Shown: positions 17,336 to 26,655, numbered from the stretch's first letter. The stretch: 64,000 nucleotides of DNA from Pseudaquabacterium pictum (GCF_005403045.1 NZ_BJCL01000003.1:310001-374000), one strand, 5' to 3'. Numbers and translations: made by a program. Notes: a model not told the origin generated them from the letters alone.

Positions 17336-18280
17336 TCATGCCACCGTGCCGTGCACGGCCGGCTGCAGCGGCCAGGCCGCTGCCCAGGCGCGGGTGGCGG
17401 CGGCCAGCCAGTCGGTCACGCTGGTGGCCGGCAGCGCCGGCAGGCCCAGCACGGCGGCGGCGGCCTGCAGCGTGGCCAGCGGCTGGCGGGTGTCCAGCGG
17501 CGCCGCGCCGTTCTGCTTGCTGAGCTTGTGACCATCGGGCGCCAGCACCAGCGGCGTGTGCAGGTGGCGCGGCGTGGGCAGGCCCAGCTGGCGCTGCAGG
17601 TGGATCTGGCGCGCGGTGTTGTCGGCCAGGTCAGCGCCGCGCACCACGTCGGTGACGCCCTGGGCGGCGTCGTCCACCACCACCGCCAGCTGGTAGGCCC
17701 ACAGGCCGTCGGCGCGGTGCAGGATGAAATCGCCCACCGCCTGGGCCACATCCTGCTGCTGCGCACCCAGGCGGCGGTCGGTCCAGGCGATCTGCACGCC
17801 GGCGCCGTCGACCACCGTCATCAGCCGGGTGGCACGGGCCGGCTTGCCGTTCAGGCCGGCGCGGCAGGTGCCGGGGTACACACGCTCGGCAAAGCGGTCG
17901 TGCGGCCGGCCCTGGGCGGCCCAGGCGGCGTCGATGTCGCGCCGGCTGCAGCCGCAGGGGTAGGCCAGGCCGGCAGCCAGCAGCCGGTCCAGCGCCGCCT
18001 GGTAGGCCGCGCCGCGGCTGGATTGCCACAGCGGCGGCGCATCCGGCAGCAGGCCCAGCGCGGCCAGCTGGCCCAGGATCACCTCGGCCGCGCCGGGCTG
18101 GCAGCGCGGGGTGTCGACATCCTCGATGCGCACCAGCCAGCGGCCGCCCTGGGCGCGGGCATCCAGCCAGCTGGCCAGCGCGGCCACCGCGCTGCCGGCA
18201 TGCAGCGGCCCGGTGGGCGAGGGCGCGAAGCGACCGGTCGGCGGTGCCGAAAACCGTCCGGTGGGCAGGGCCGGGCTCAC
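17336..18280 (-). CDS. gluQ: Glutamyl-Q tRNA(Asp) synthetase
   Basis: A 314-residue truncated GluRS paralogue that attaches glutamate to queuosine in tRNA(Asp). It has the class I HIGH-like motif [13 protein letters not shown], zinc ligands in [10 protein letters not shown] and YPGTC, and the KLSKQNGA loop; it lacks an anticodon-binding domain, as the family does. The start is the GTG at 18280, whose GTGA overlaps the stop of the upstream LysR gene. This start gives a duplicated N-terminal motif (PTGRFSA then PTGRFAPS). A longer upstream frame is antisense-like and was discarded. Confidence 0.93.
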   Translation of the reverse strand: MSPALPTGRFSAPPTGRFAPSPTGPLHAGSAVAALASWLDARAQGGRWLVRIEDVDTPRCQPGAAEVILGQLAALGLLPDAPPLWQSSRGAAYQAALDRLLAAGLAYPCGCSRRDIDAAWAAQGRPHDRFAERVYPGTCRAGLNGKPARATRLMTVVDGAGVQIAWTDRRLGAQQQDVAQAVGDFILHRADGLWAYQLAVVVDDAAQGVTDVVRGADLADNTARQIHLQRQLGLPTPRHLHTPLVLAPDGHKLSKQNGAAPLDTRQPLATLQAAAAVLGLPALPATSVTDWLAAATRAWAAAWPLQPAVHGTVA

Positions 18281-19275
18281 ACCGCCTCGGCCGGCAGGCC
18301 CAGGTGGCGCTCCAGCAGGGCGCGGCGGGTGGCCGGGCTGTCCAACTGCTGCAGCCACCATTGCAGGGCCAGGCCCTGCGGCGCCTTGCGCGGCTGCGGC
18401 GTGGCGGCGCTGCGCCAGGCGTAGCCGAACAGCGACGGCTGCCGCGCCCGCTGCACCCGGCGTGCCACCAGGCGGCCCAGGCGCAGGGCCTCGCGGACCT
18501 GCGGCTCGGGCACGAAGCCCACGCCCAGGCAGCGCATCAGCGCCTCGATCTTGGCGCCCATGCTGGGCACGGTGAACACATCCTGCCCGGGCAGCAGGTT
18601 CACCGTCACCGGCGACAGCCGCTGCGCCGAATCGGCCACCGCCACCGCCCGGTGGGCCAGGATCTGGGCATCCGACAGCGGCTCGCCCACCTGGGCCAGC
18701 GGGTGGTGCGGCGCCATCGCGAAGACGAACTCCACCTCGCCCAGCGGCTTCAGCTCGATGCCGGTCTGCGGCGGCGTGTTCATCATCGCGCCGATGGCCA
18801 GGTCGGCCTGGCCGCTGACCAGCGCCTCCCACAGCCCGGCCAGCACCTCGCTGCGCACCCGCAGCCGGGTGCCGGGCGCCTGGCCGTCGGGCGTGCGCTG
18901 GGCGTAGAAGCCCTCGACCAGCTCGAACACCGTCAGCCGCGAGATCACGTCGTCCACCGCCACCGTCAGCTCGCTCTCCCAGCCGGTGGACACACGGCGC
19001 ACCCGGTTGGCCACGGCATCCATCTCCGCCAGCAGGCGGCGGCCCTCGTCCAGCAGCTCCTGCCCGGCGGCGGTGAGCTGGGCCTGGCGCGAACTGCGGT
19101 CGAACAGCAGCACGTCCAGCGCGTCCTCCAGCTGGCGCACGCTGTAGGTCAGCGCCGACGGCACCCGGCCCAGTTCACGCGCGGCGGCGGCAAAGCTGCC
19201 GGTGCGGGCGATGATGTCCATCATCTGCAGGGCATCGGGCGTCAGGGCGTTGCGGCGGGGGGCTTGCATGGGCAT
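18277..19275 (-). CDS. LysR-family transcriptional regulator (divergent from pirin)
   Basis: A 332-residue LTTR with an N-terminal winged helix-turn-helix ([35 protein letters not shown], read in parts, residues about 14-50) and the effector-binding domain. The start could be ATG 19275 or 19269. It is divergent from the pirin gene with a palindrome between them, a common arrangement in which the LTTR controls pirin, so that is the likely target. Its stop overlaps the gluQ start by four bases. Confidence 0.92.
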   Translation of the reverse strand: MPMQAPRRNALTPDALQMMDIIARTGSFAAAARELGRVPSALTYSVRQLEDALDVLLFDRSSRQAQLTAAGQELLDEGRRLLAEMDAVANRVRRVSTGWESELTVAVDDVISRLTVFELVEGFYAQRTPDGQAPGTRLRVRSEVLAGLWEALVSGQADLAIGAMMNTPPQTGIELKPLGEVEFVFAMAPHHPLAQVGEPLSDAQILAHRAVAVADSAQRLSPVTVNLLPGQDVFTVPSMGAKIEALMRCLGVGFVPEPQVREALRLGRLVARRVQRARQPSLFGYAWRSAATPQPRKAPQGLALQWWLQQLDSPATRRALLERHLGLPAEAV

Positions 19276-19299
19276 GGCGGCGGTGTGGCTTCATCTTAT

Positions 19300-19316
19300 T
19301 TGAATGCCCGCTTCAA
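19300..19316. promoter_or_regulatory. TTGAA-N7-TTCAA palindrome in the LysR/pirin intergenic region
   Basis: The 17-bp dyad lies 25 bases before the LysR start and 73 bases before the pirin start, in the only AT-richer patch of the gap. It is a candidate operator for the LysR protein. It does not fit the strict T-N11-A form. Confidence 0.45.
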
Positions 19317-19389
19317 GGCGCGCCGGGGCCATCGCGCCCCTGCCGGTGCCACCATGCGGGTCATCGACCACCCACCTGGAGACCCGACC

Positions 19390-20091
19390 ATGATGATGAT
19401 CCGACGCAGCGCCGACCGCGGCCATGCCGACCACGGCTGGTTGAAGAGCTTCCACACCTTCTCGTTCGCCGAGTACCACGACCCGCGGCACATGGGCTTC
19501 GGCAACCTGCGGGTGATCAACGAGGACCGCATCGCCCCGGGCACCGGCTTTGGCACCCATGGCCACCGCGACATGGAGATCGTCAGCTACGTGCTCGACG
19601 GTGCCCTGGCGCACCAGGACAGCATCGGCAATGGCGCGGCCATCCTGCCCGGCGAGGTGCAGCGCATGACGGCCGGCAGCGGCGTGCGCCACAGCGAGTT
19701 CAACCATGCCAAGGACGCCACCACCCATTTCCTGCAGATCTGGATCCTGCCCGACCACGGCGGCCTGCCGCCCGGCTACGAGCAGAAGGCCTTCAGCGAG
19801 GCCGACAAGCGCGGCAAGCTGCGCCTGGTGGCCGCACCCGGCGGAGTGGACGGCGCGGTGACGCTCAACGCCGATGCCAGCATCCGCGCCGGTCTGTTCG
19901 ACGGTGACGAGACCGCCACGCTGGCCCTGCCGGCCGGCCGCAAGACCTGGGTGCATGTGGCCCGCGGCAGCATCACCGCCAACGGCCAGGCGCTGCAGGC
20001 GGGTGATGCCATCGGCCTGGAAGGCGAGCCGCAGCTGGTGCTGGAGAAGGGCACCGCGGCCGAGGTCCTGGTCTTCGACCTGGCGAAGTGA
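19390..20091 (+). CDS. Pirin-family protein (YhhW-like)
   Basis: A 233-residue bicupin. The N-terminal metal-binding cupin shows HGWLKSFHTFSFAEYHDP, the His-rich THGHRDMEIVSYVLDG, and MTAGSGVRHSEFNH. By family it is a cytoplasmic iron protein; YhhW has quercetin 2,3-dioxygenase activity in vitro, while other pirins regulate metabolism or oxidative stress responses. The start ATG 19390 is the first of three consecutive ATGs; the second or third would change little. Confidence 0.94.
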   Translation: MMMIRRSADRGHADHGWLKSFHTFSFAEYHDPRHMGFGNLRVINEDRIAPGTGFGTHGHRDMEIVSYVLDGALAHQDSIGNGAAILPGEVQRMTAGSGVRHSEFNHAKDATTHFLQIWILPDHGGLPPGYEQKAFSEADKRGKLRLVAAPGGVDGAVTLNADASIRAGLFDGDETATLALPAGRKTWVHVARGSITANGQALQAGDAIGLEGEPQLVLEKGTAAEVLVFDLAK

Positions 20092-20098
20092 CCCACCC

Positions 20099-20140
20099 CC
20101 GAAGCGCCTGCGGCGCTCCCCCTCAAGGGGGCGCCGCCAG
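20099..20140 (+). repeat. GC-rich hairpin cluster downstream of pirin
   Basis: GCGCC-TGC-GGCGC (20104-20116) is followed by CCCCC-TCAA-GGGGG (20118-20131). The arrangement resembles short interspersed hairpin repeats common in Burkholderiales genomes. It may terminate the pirin transcript. Confidence 0.5.
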
Positions 20141-20190
20141 CGGCCCGGCGAAGCCGGTTCCGCGGCGTCCGCTGGACTAAAGTCCCCAGC

Positions 20191-20934
20191 ATGGACACGT
20201 TGTTGAAGCCCCTGCTGCTGCTGCCCTGGCCCGACTGGCTGGCGCTGGCGCTGTTCTTCGGCGGCTGGTGGGGTTATGCGCACTGGGCGCGGCAGCGGGC
20301 GCAGGTGCGGCCGTCGATCCTGGCCACCACCAACCAGTGGCGGCGGCGCTGGATGCTGCAGGCCACCTTCCGCGAGAACCGCATCGTCGATTCGGCCGTC
20401 ACCCAGAGCCTGTCGGCCAGCCCGTCGTTCTTCGCGTCCACCAGCATCCTGATCATCGGCGGCCTGCTGGCGGCATTGGGCGCCACCGACAAGGCCAGCG
20501 GCCTGGTGCAGGAGATCCCGTTCGCCGCCCGCACCAGCGCGCTGGTGTTCGACCTGAAGCTGGCGCTGTTGGCCGCGATCTTCGTGCATGCCTTCTTCCG
20601 CTTCACCTGGAGCCTGCGGCAGTACAGCTTCGGCGCCATCATCGTCGGCGCCGCGCCCGAGGCCAAGCAGTTCGCCGCCATCGGTGATGACCAGCGCGAG
20701 TTGTTCGCCGACCGCGCCGGCCGGGTGATGGGCCTGGCCGCCGAGACCTTCAACGACGGCCTGCGCGCCTACTACCTGAGCTTTGCCGCAGTGGCCTGGT
20801 TCTTTTCGGCCTGGGCCTTCATGGCCGCGACGGCGGCGGTGCTGGTGGTGCTGTACCGGCGGGAGTTCCGCTCCGAGGTGCTGCTGGCGCTGCGCGAGGG
20901 TCTGGGGCCGATGCAGCCGCCGCCGGCGCCCTGA
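20191..20934 (+). CDS. DUF599 family membrane protein
   Basis: A 247-residue protein matching DUF599: WWGYAHWARQ, NRIVDSAVTQSLSASPSFFASTSILIIGG (read in parts), FVHAFFRFTWSLRQYSF and LAAETFNDGLRAYYLSFA. Four membrane segments are expected. Function is unknown. TAAAGT lies 7 bases before the ATG. Its last 116 bases overlap the 3' end of the AsmA gene on the other strand. Confidence 0.9.
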   Translation: MDTLLKPLLLLPWPDWLALALFFGGWWGYAHWARQRAQVRPSILATTNQWRRRWMLQATFRENRIVDSAVTQSLSASPSFFASTSILIIGGLLAALGATDKASGLVQEIPFAARTSALVFDLKLALLAAIFVHAFFRFTWSLRQYSFGAIIVGAAPEAKQFAAIGDDQRELFADRAGRVMGLAAETFNDGLRAYYLSFAAVAWFFSAWAFMAATAAVLVVLYRREFRSEVLLALREGLGPMQPPPAP

Positions 20935-22972
20935 GCCCGGCCTGCGCCACCAGGCCGGCGCAGGGGCTGGGCACATCCTTGCCCGTCTCCACCAGCGGCA
21001 CCAGGGCCAGCAGCGGATTCACCAGGCCCAGGGCGATGGCGCCGGCACTGCGCGCCACGATGCCCACCGTGTCCAGCTGCACCTGCGGCGCGGCCAGCGG
21101 GCCGTGCAGGCGGATCGGCCCGCGCAGCGCCACCAGGCTAGTGGTGCGGGTGCGCGGCACCAGGGTCAGGTCCAGCAGCTCGCGGTTCAGGTCGATGTGG
21201 CCCTGGCCGGCCACGCTGCTGACGGCGGTGTCCAGCAGCAGGTGGCGGGCGGTCATCACGCCGTTCTTCAGGCTGAAATCGGCCAGGCCGCAGCGCAGCG
21301 CCACCGTCTTGTCGCCGGTCAGGCTGAGCTGCAGGATCTCCAGCACATGCAGGCCCATCTCCTCCATCAGCAGCCGGCTGATGCGGCCGGGGTCGACGGC
21401 CACCTGCAGGTCGCCATCCGCCGTGGCCAGCAGGCGGCCGACCGAGGCGCCCTGGCCACGCAGGTCGAAGCGGCCGTGCACCCGGCCGATGCTGGCGCGG
21501 CCGGTCTCGGCCACCGGAAACAGCTGGGCCAGCTGCAGGCCGCGGCCCTGCAGCCTGGCGCTGGCCTGCAGCGGATCGGCGCGGGCATCCAGCGCCAGCT
21601 GGCCGGTGATCTGGCCGCCGGCGGCGCCGATGTCCAGGTCGTCCAGCGTCAGCACCGCGTCCTGCAGCCGCAGCCGCAGGGTGCCGCGGTCCAGCGGCAC
21701 CGCCGGAGCCCGCACCACCTGCTGCACCCGCAGTGCCAGGTCGGCGTCGAACAGCCGCCAGCGGTTGGTCTGGAACGGCAGGTCGGGCAGCACCCGGCGC
21801 GGTGCGTTCGCCACCGCGGCCGACGGTGCCGGCTGGTCGGGCTGCACCACGGCACGGCCGGTGGCCAGGTCCAGGCCGATCACCGGTGCCAGGTCGCTCA
21901 GGTCGAGCAGGCGCGAGCGGATGTCGCCGCGCAGCAGCGGCCGTGCGCCGCTCAGCACCACCGTCAGGTTGCCGGCCACGTCGCTGCGGCCCACCTGGCC
22001 GCTGAAGCCCTGGTAGTGCCAGCTGCGGCCGTCGCGCCGCAGCCGGCCGGCGGTGGCGTAGGCGCCGGTCTGCGGCAGGGCCACGCCCAGCAGCGGCAGC
22101 AGCTGGGCCAGGCTGCCGCCGCGCACGGCCACCTGCAGGTCGACGCCGGTCAGCCGCGCCAGCCCGGTGATGCGGCCGTCGGCGCGCAGGTGGGTCGGCC
22201 CCAGCTGGCCTTCCAGCAGCAGCGGGTAGGGCGCGGTCTCGTCACGCAGGCCCAGCACCGACGCGCCGCGGCCGCTGGCCCGCAGCGGCTGGCCGCCCAG
22301 CGTGCCGGTGGCGGTGAACAGCACGTCACTGGGCGCGCCCAGCGCGCTGGTGGGGCCGGGCCTGGGCGCATCGGCGCGCTGGCCGGCGGTCTCCACTGCC
22401 ATGCGCAGGCGGGTCTGCTGGCGGCTGTCGTCGTAGCCGATGCGGCCCTGCTGCAGCGTCAGCGTGCCGATCTGCACGGCGGTGCTGTCGTCGCTCTGGC
22501 CGCGGTCGAGCAGCCAGGACTTGCGGCCGTCGGCCGCCGTCTCCAGCATCACCACCGGCTGCCCCACCGCCACCGTGGGCAGCACCAGGCGGCCGCGCAG
22601 CAGGGCGCGCAGGTCCAGCCGCAGGTCGGCATGGTCGACCTCCAGCATCTGGGGCTCCCGGGCCCAGGCCGGGTTGGCGAAGCGCAGCCCCTGCACCTGC
22701 ACATGCAGCAGCGGCCAGCCCAGGCCCAGGCGCAGATCACCCTGGATCTGCAGCACGCGGCCGGTCTGGCGCTGCACCAGGTCGGCGATCGGGCCGCGGG
22801 CCCAGTTGGCGCCGGCCACGGTGAGCGCCAGAACCAGCAGCAGGGGCAGGGCCGCCAGCACCAGCGTCACACGCCAGGCGATGCGGGACCAGCGGGCACG
22901 GGTCGGGGAGGGGGCGGGAAGGGCGGCGGTCAGTCGGGTGGTCCGTTGCAGGTGTGGCTGGCATGGTGCCAT
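20819..22972 (-). CDS. AsmA-family protein
   Basis: A 717-residue envelope protein. One N-terminal transmembrane helix (residues about 32-54, VTLVLAALPLLLVLALTVAGA) is followed by the AsmA start GRVLQIQGDLRLGLGWP. The repeated beta-rich body runs to the family C-terminus (LVNPLLALVPLVETGKD). AsmA-like proteins are bridge-like lipid carriers between the inner and outer membrane. The final 40 residues are Ala/Pro-rich and lie in the overlap with DUF599, so they are probably a read-through tail. It is divergent from the Mla-type operon, also a lipid transport system, with 103 bases between. Confidence 0.9.
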   Translation of the reverse strand: MAPCQPHLQRTTRLTAALPAPSPTRARWSRIAWRVTLVLAALPLLLVLALTVAGANWARGPIADLVQRQTGRVLQIQGDLRLGLGWPLLHVQVQGLRFANPAWAREPQMLEVDHADLRLDLRALLRGRLVLPTVAVGQPVVMLETAADGRKSWLLDRGQSDDSTAVQIGTLTLQQGRIGYDDSRQQTRLRMAVETAGQRADAPRPGPTSALGAPSDVLFTATGTLGGQPLRASGRGASVLGLRDETAPYPLLLEGQLGPTHLRADGRITGLARLTGVDLQVAVRGGSLAQLLPLLGVALPQTGAYATAGRLRRDGRSWHYQGFSGQVGRSDVAGNLTVVLSGARPLLRGDIRSRLLDLSDLAPVIGLDLATGRAVVQPDQPAPSAAVANAPRRVLPDLPFQTNRWRLFDADLALRVQQVVRAPAVPLDRGTLRLRLQDAVLTLDDLDIGAAGGQITGQLALDARADPLQASARLQGRGLQLAQLFPVAETGRASIGRVHGRFDLRGQGASVGRLLATADGDLQVAVDPGRISRLLMEEMGLHVLEILQLSLTGDKTVALRCGLADFSLKNGVMTARHLLLDTAVSSVAGQGHIDLNRELLDLTLVPRTRTTSLVALRGPIRLHGPLAAPQVQLDTVGIVARSAGAIALGLVNPLLALVPLVETGKDVPSPCAGLVAQAGLRAPAAAASAPDPRAAPAAPRSGTPAGTAPPAPPPSRP

Positions 22973-23075
22973 GGCAGGCCTCTGCGCACCGCCGCGGCGG
23001 CCGATGCACCCGTGCCGGCCTCTGTCGGTGCGCTGGCGGACGGACGCCGCCCACCGGCCGGGCTAGGATGGCACG

Positions 23076-24206
23076 ATGGCCGAGCCCTCCGTTGCCGACC
23101 AGCTTGCCGCCGTGGTCCCCGCCAGCCTGCAGGCCGATGCCGCCGGCGCCTGGCGGCTGGCCGGCGCGTGGACCCGCCAGGGCCTGGTCGGCCTGGCCGG
23201 CCGGTTGCCCCCGCCGCCGGCCGCCGGCGCCGCCGTGCTGATCGATGGCAGCGGCCTGACAGGCTTCGACAGCGCCGGGGCCTGGGTGCTGCGCCAATGG
23301 CTGGCTGGTCAGACCGCACAGGCCCGCTGGCAGGGCTGGTCGGCGCCCTGGCAGGCGCTGGCGCAGCTGGCGGTGGCCGCGGAGGTGCCGCCGCCGGCCC
23401 AGCCACCGCGGCCAGGCCCGGTGCGTGGCCTGGGCTTGGCCACGTTGCGCGGGCTGGGCCAGGCCCAGGCGCTGCTGGCCTTCATCGGCCAGGTGGCGCT
23501 GGCGGCGGCCGGCGTGCTGGCCCATCCGCGCCGGCTGCGGCTGCGCAGCGTGCTGCACCATGTGCAGATCGGCGGCTTCGCCGCCCTGCCCATCGTCGGC
23601 CTGATGTCCTTTCTGGTGGGCGTGGTGGTGGCCTACCAGGGGGCCGACCAGCTGCGCCACTACGGCGCCAACATCTTCGTCGTCGAGCTGGTGGGCTACG
23701 CGATGCTGCGCGAGTTCGCGCCGCTGATGACGGCCATCATCATCGCCGGCCGGTCCGGCTCGTCCTACGCGGCGCAGATCGGCACCATGGTGGTCACCGA
23801 GGAGGTCGATGCGATGCGCACCCTGGGCATCGCGCCGCTGGAGCAGCTGGTGCTGCCGCGGCTGCTGGCGCTGGCCATCGCGCTGCCGCTGCTCACCGTG
23901 TGGGCCGACATCACCGGCGTGTTCGGCGGCATGGTGATGGCGCGCACCCAGCTGGGCATCGGCTTCCATGAGTTCCTCGACCGCTTCGGCGTGGAGCTGC
24001 GTGGCGCCAGCCTGCTGGTGGGGCTGGGCAAGTCGCTGGTGTTTGCGGGCGTGATCGCGCTGATCGGCTGCTTCCAGGGCTTCCGCACCCGCGGCAGCGC
24101 CGACAGCGTGGGTCGGCAGACGACGATGGCGGTGGTGCAGGCGATCTTCCTGGTGATCGTGGTCGATGCGGTGTTTTCCGTGGTCTTCAACTGGCTGGAC
24201 CTCTGA
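23076..24206 (+). CDS. MlaE-family lipid ABC transporter permease with N-terminal STAS-like domain
   Basis: A 376-residue protein. Residues about 1-110 look like a degenerate STAS/MlaB-type domain (AAVLIDGSGLTGFDSAGAWVLRQW). The rest is an MlaE permease (LVGVVVAYQGADQLRHYGANIFVVELVGYAMLREFAPL read in parts; EVDAMRTLGI). In the E. coli Mla system MlaB is a separate protein; here it appears fused, as in other YrbE homologues. It is the first gene of a four-gene operon and stops immediately before the ATPase gene. TAGGAT lies 6 bases before the ATG. Confidence 0.92.
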   Translation: MAEPSVADQLAAVVPASLQADAAGAWRLAGAWTRQGLVGLAGRLPPPPAAGAAVLIDGSGLTGFDSAGAWVLRQWLAGQTAQARWQGWSAPWQALAQLAVAAEVPPPAQPPRPGPVRGLGLATLRGLGQAQALLAFIGQVALAAAGVLAHPRRLRLRSVLHHVQIGGFAALPIVGLMSFLVGVVVAYQGADQLRHYGANIFVVELVGYAMLREFAPLMTAIIIAGRSGSSYAAQIGTMVVTEEVDAMRTLGIAPLEQLVLPRLLALAIALPLLTVWADITGVFGGMVMARTQLGIGFHEFLDRFGVELRGASLLVGLGKSLVFAGVIALIGCFQGFRTRGSADSVGRQTTMAVVQAIFLVIVVDAVFSVVFNWLDL

Positions 24207-25043
24207 ATGCCCGCGCCGTCCGCGCCTGAGGCCGATGCCGACGCCGTGGTGCAGATGCAGGGCATCGTCACCCGCTTCGGCCGCCAGACGGTGCACGACG
24301 GCCTGGACCTGACGGTGCGCCGCGGCGAGATCCTGGCGATCGCCGGTGGCAGCGGCAGCGGCAAGTCGGTGCTGCTGCGCGAGATGGTCGGCCTGCAGCA
24401 GCCCACGGCGGGCACGGTGCGGGTGTTCGGCACCGATCTGGCCACGCTGGACGACGCCAGCTGGCAGGCGCTGCGCCGGCGCTGGGGCGTGATGTTCCAG
24501 AAGGGTGGACTGTTCAGCGCGCTGACGGTGCAGGAGAACGTGGGCCTGCCGCTGCGCGAGCAGGGCCGGCTGCAGGGTCGGCTGCCCGATGCGCTGGTCG
24601 ACGGCATCGCCGCCTGGAAGCTGGCGCTGACCGGCCTGCCGCCCGACGTGGTGGGCAAGCACCCCGATGCGCTGAGCGGCGGCATGCTCAAGCGCGCCGC
24701 CCTGGCCCGCGCCCTGGCGCTGGACCCGGAACTGCTGATCCTCGACGAGCCCACCTCGGGCCTGGACCCGGCCAGCGCCGCCGGCATCGGCACGCTGATC
24801 CGCGCCACCCAGACCCAGTTCGGCCCCACCATCGTGTTGATCAGCCATGATCTGGAGCTGCTGTGGCGGGTGCCCGACCGGGTGGCCGTGCTGGGCGAGG
24901 GCCGGGTGCTGGCCATCGGCCCGATGGCCTCGCTGGCCGACCATCCGCATCCCACCGTGGCCGCCTATTTCGACGACGCCCGCCGCCACGCGGCGCCGGC
25001 CCCCAGCCCACCCGCCCAGGAGACGGCATGGAAGACAAGCTGA
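24207..25043 (+). CDS. MlaF-like ABC transporter ATP-binding protein
   Basis: A 278-residue ATPase with Walker A GGSGSGKS (residues about 48-55), Q-loop in MFQKGGLFSALTV, signature LSGGM, Walker B LLILDEPTSGLD and switch LISHD. The closest family is the MCE/Mla ATPase that powers phospholipid transfer between membranes. Its ATG follows the permease stop directly (TGAATG), and its 3' end overlaps the mlaD-like gene by 16 bases, so expression is coupled. Confidence 0.94.
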   Translation: MPAPSAPEADADAVVQMQGIVTRFGRQTVHDGLDLTVRRGEILAIAGGSGSGKSVLLREMVGLQQPTAGTVRVFGTDLATLDDASWQALRRRWGVMFQKGGLFSALTVQENVGLPLREQGRLQGRLPDALVDGIAAWKLALTGLPPDVVGKHPDALSGGMLKRAALARALALDPELLILDEPTSGLDPASAAGIGTLIRATQTQFGPTIVLISHDLELLWRVPDRVAVLGEGRVLAIGPMASLADHPHPTVAAYFDDARRHAAPAPSPPAQETAWKTS

Positions 25044-26008
25044 ACCCCACCGCCGTCGGCGCCTTCGTGCTGCTGCTGGGCGCGGCCCTGGTGGCCGGCG
25101 TGCTGTGGCTGGCCGCCGGCGTGGGCAGCCGCCAGCCGACCACCGCCTACCAGTCGATCTTCACCGAATCGGTGGCCGGGCTGAACCTCGACGCGCCGGT
25201 CAAGTACCTGGGCGTGGACGTGGGCAAGGTGCAGCGCATCGCCATCGACCCCGACAACCCGCGCCAGGTGCGGCTGGACCTGCAGATCGTGCAGGGCACG
25301 CCGGTCAAGCAGGACAGCGAGGCGGTGCTGAAGTCGCAGGGCCTGACCGGCATCGCCTATGTGGAGCTGAGCGGCGGCAGCCCCGGCTCACCGGCCCTGG
25401 TGGCCACGGCCGACGGCGTGCCGCCGCTGATCCGGTCCAAGCCCAGCCTGTCGGCGCGGCTGGAGAACGTGGTCACTGCGGTGCTGGCCAGCGTCGACCG
25501 CACCTCCAGCAGCCTGAACACCCTGCTCAGCGACGACAACCAGGCGGCCATCAAGCGCAGCCTGGCCGATGTGTCGGCGCTGCTGCAGACCTTGGCCGAA
25601 CAGCGCGGCCAACTGGCCAGCGGCATCGCCGACCTGGCCACCACCGCCCGCCATGCCGCCCAGGCCAGCGCCCAGCTGGGCCCGGCGGTGGCCGCGGTGG
25701 GGCCGGCGCTGGCCGGCATCGGCCCGGCGCTGGACAAGGTGGAGGCCGCCGCCGCCTCGGTCGACCGCATGGCCCAGGCCGCCGGCCTGGCCAGCACCCG
25801 CGCCGGCCAGGCGGCCGAGGCGGCCTTGGGCGGCGTGCAGCAACTGCGTGGCGACACCCTGCCGGGCGTGGACCGGCTGCTGGCCGAGCTGGGGCCGCTG
25901 GTCGGCTCGCTGCGGCAGTTGAGCGAGCAGTTGCGCACCCAGCCCGGCAGCCTGCTGGTGGGCGGTGCAATGCGGGCCCCCGGCCCCGGTGAAGGAGCCA
26001 CGCCATGA
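25028..26008 (+). CDS. MlaD/MCE-family substrate-binding protein
   Basis: A 326-residue protein with one N-terminal membrane anchor (AVGAFVLLLGAALVAGVLWLAAG) and an MCE domain at residues about 40-120 (FTESVAGLNLDAPVKYLGVDVGKVQRI read in parts; SQGLTGIAYVELSG). An Ala-rich helical region follows, probably the coiled tunnel extension of longer MCE proteins. It would form the periplasmic hexamer that holds lipid. The start ATG 25028 overlaps the ATPase gene and the stop overlaps the lipoprotein start (ATGA). Confidence 0.93.
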   Translation: MEDKLNPTAVGAFVLLLGAALVAGVLWLAAGVGSRQPTTAYQSIFTESVAGLNLDAPVKYLGVDVGKVQRIAIDPDNPRQVRLDLQIVQGTPVKQDSEAVLKSQGLTGIAYVELSGGSPGSPALVATADGVPPLIRSKPSLSARLENVVTAVLASVDRTSSSLNTLLSDDNQAAIKRSLADVSALLQTLAEQRGQLASGIADLATTARHAAQASAQLGPAVAAVGPALAGIGPALDKVEAAAASVDRMAQAAGLASTRAGQAAEAALGGVQQLRGDTLPGVDRLLAELGPLVGSLRQLSEQLRTQPGSLLVGGAMRAPGPGEGATP

Positions 26009-26655
26009 CCACCCGTCCATCCCCCGCCACCGGCCGCCGCGCCGCCCTGGCCTGGCTGGGCATGCTGGGCCTGGCCGGCTGCAGCGCCAGCCTGCTGCCC
26101 AAGCCGCCGGCCGCGCCGGCGCTGTACGGCCTGGACGACGGTGCCCCGGCGCCGGCCCGCCCGCCGGCACCGCCCGGCGCGCCCAGCCTGCTGGTGGCCG
26201 TGCCGCGCGCCGCCGCCGGCCTGGACACCCGGCTGATGGCCTACCAGCGCACGCCGCAGCGCATCGAGCACTTCACCGCCAGCGAATGGCTGGACGCGCC
26301 GCCGCGCCTGCTGGCGCCGCTGCTGGTGCGGGCGGCCGAGGCCACCGGCGCCTTCCGCGCGGTGCTGCTGGGGCCGGCGGCCGGCAGCACCAGCTGGCGG
26401 CTGGACACCGAGCTGCTGCGCCTGCAGCAGAACTTCAGCGCCGGCGGCCCCAGCCAGGTGCGGCTGACGCTGCGCGCAGTGCTGGTGGACACCGCCAGCC
26501 GCACCGTGCTGGGCGCGCGGGAATTCGACACCAGCCAGCCCGCGCCCAGCGATGACGCCGCCGGTGGCGCCGCCGCGGCCCAGCGCGCGGCGCTGCAGCT
26601 GGCACAGGCGCTGGCCGATTTCTGCGCGGCGCTGGCGGCCCGGCCCGGCGGCTGA
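26005..26655 (+). CDS. ABC-type transport auxiliary lipoprotein (PqiC-like)
   Basis: A 216-residue lipoprotein with signal peptide and lipobox LAGC (Cys at about residue 27). The body matches the ABC transport auxiliary component family (PqiC/YmbA-like), with LYGLDDG near the mature N-terminus and LDTRLMAYQRTPQRIEHFTASEW read in parts. It replaces the soluble carrier MlaC of the canonical system. Position in the outer or inner membrane is not clear because residue +2 is Ser. It is the last gene of the MCE operon and converges on a hydrolase gene. Confidence 0.9.
   Translation: MTTRPSPATGRRAALAWLGMLGLAGCSASLLPKPPAAPALYGLDDGAPAPARPPAPPGAPSLLVAVPRAAAGLDTRLMAYQRTPQRIEHFTASEWLDAPPRLLAPLLVRAAEATGAFRAVLLGPAAGSTSWRLDTELLRLQQNFSAGGPSQVRLTLRAVLVDTASRTVLGAREFDTSQPAPSDDAAGGAAAAQRAALQLAQALADFCAALAARPGG

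Noticed and set aside
20099-20140. Insertion sequence remnant downstream of pirin
   Set aside because: Only short hairpins are present, without transposase fragments or target duplications.
20783-23971. Plus-strand open frame of over 1,000 codons across the AsmA gene
   Set aside because: Composition (Gln, His, Arg, Ala-rich) is that of antisense sequence, and the AsmA and MlaE reading frames explain the region.
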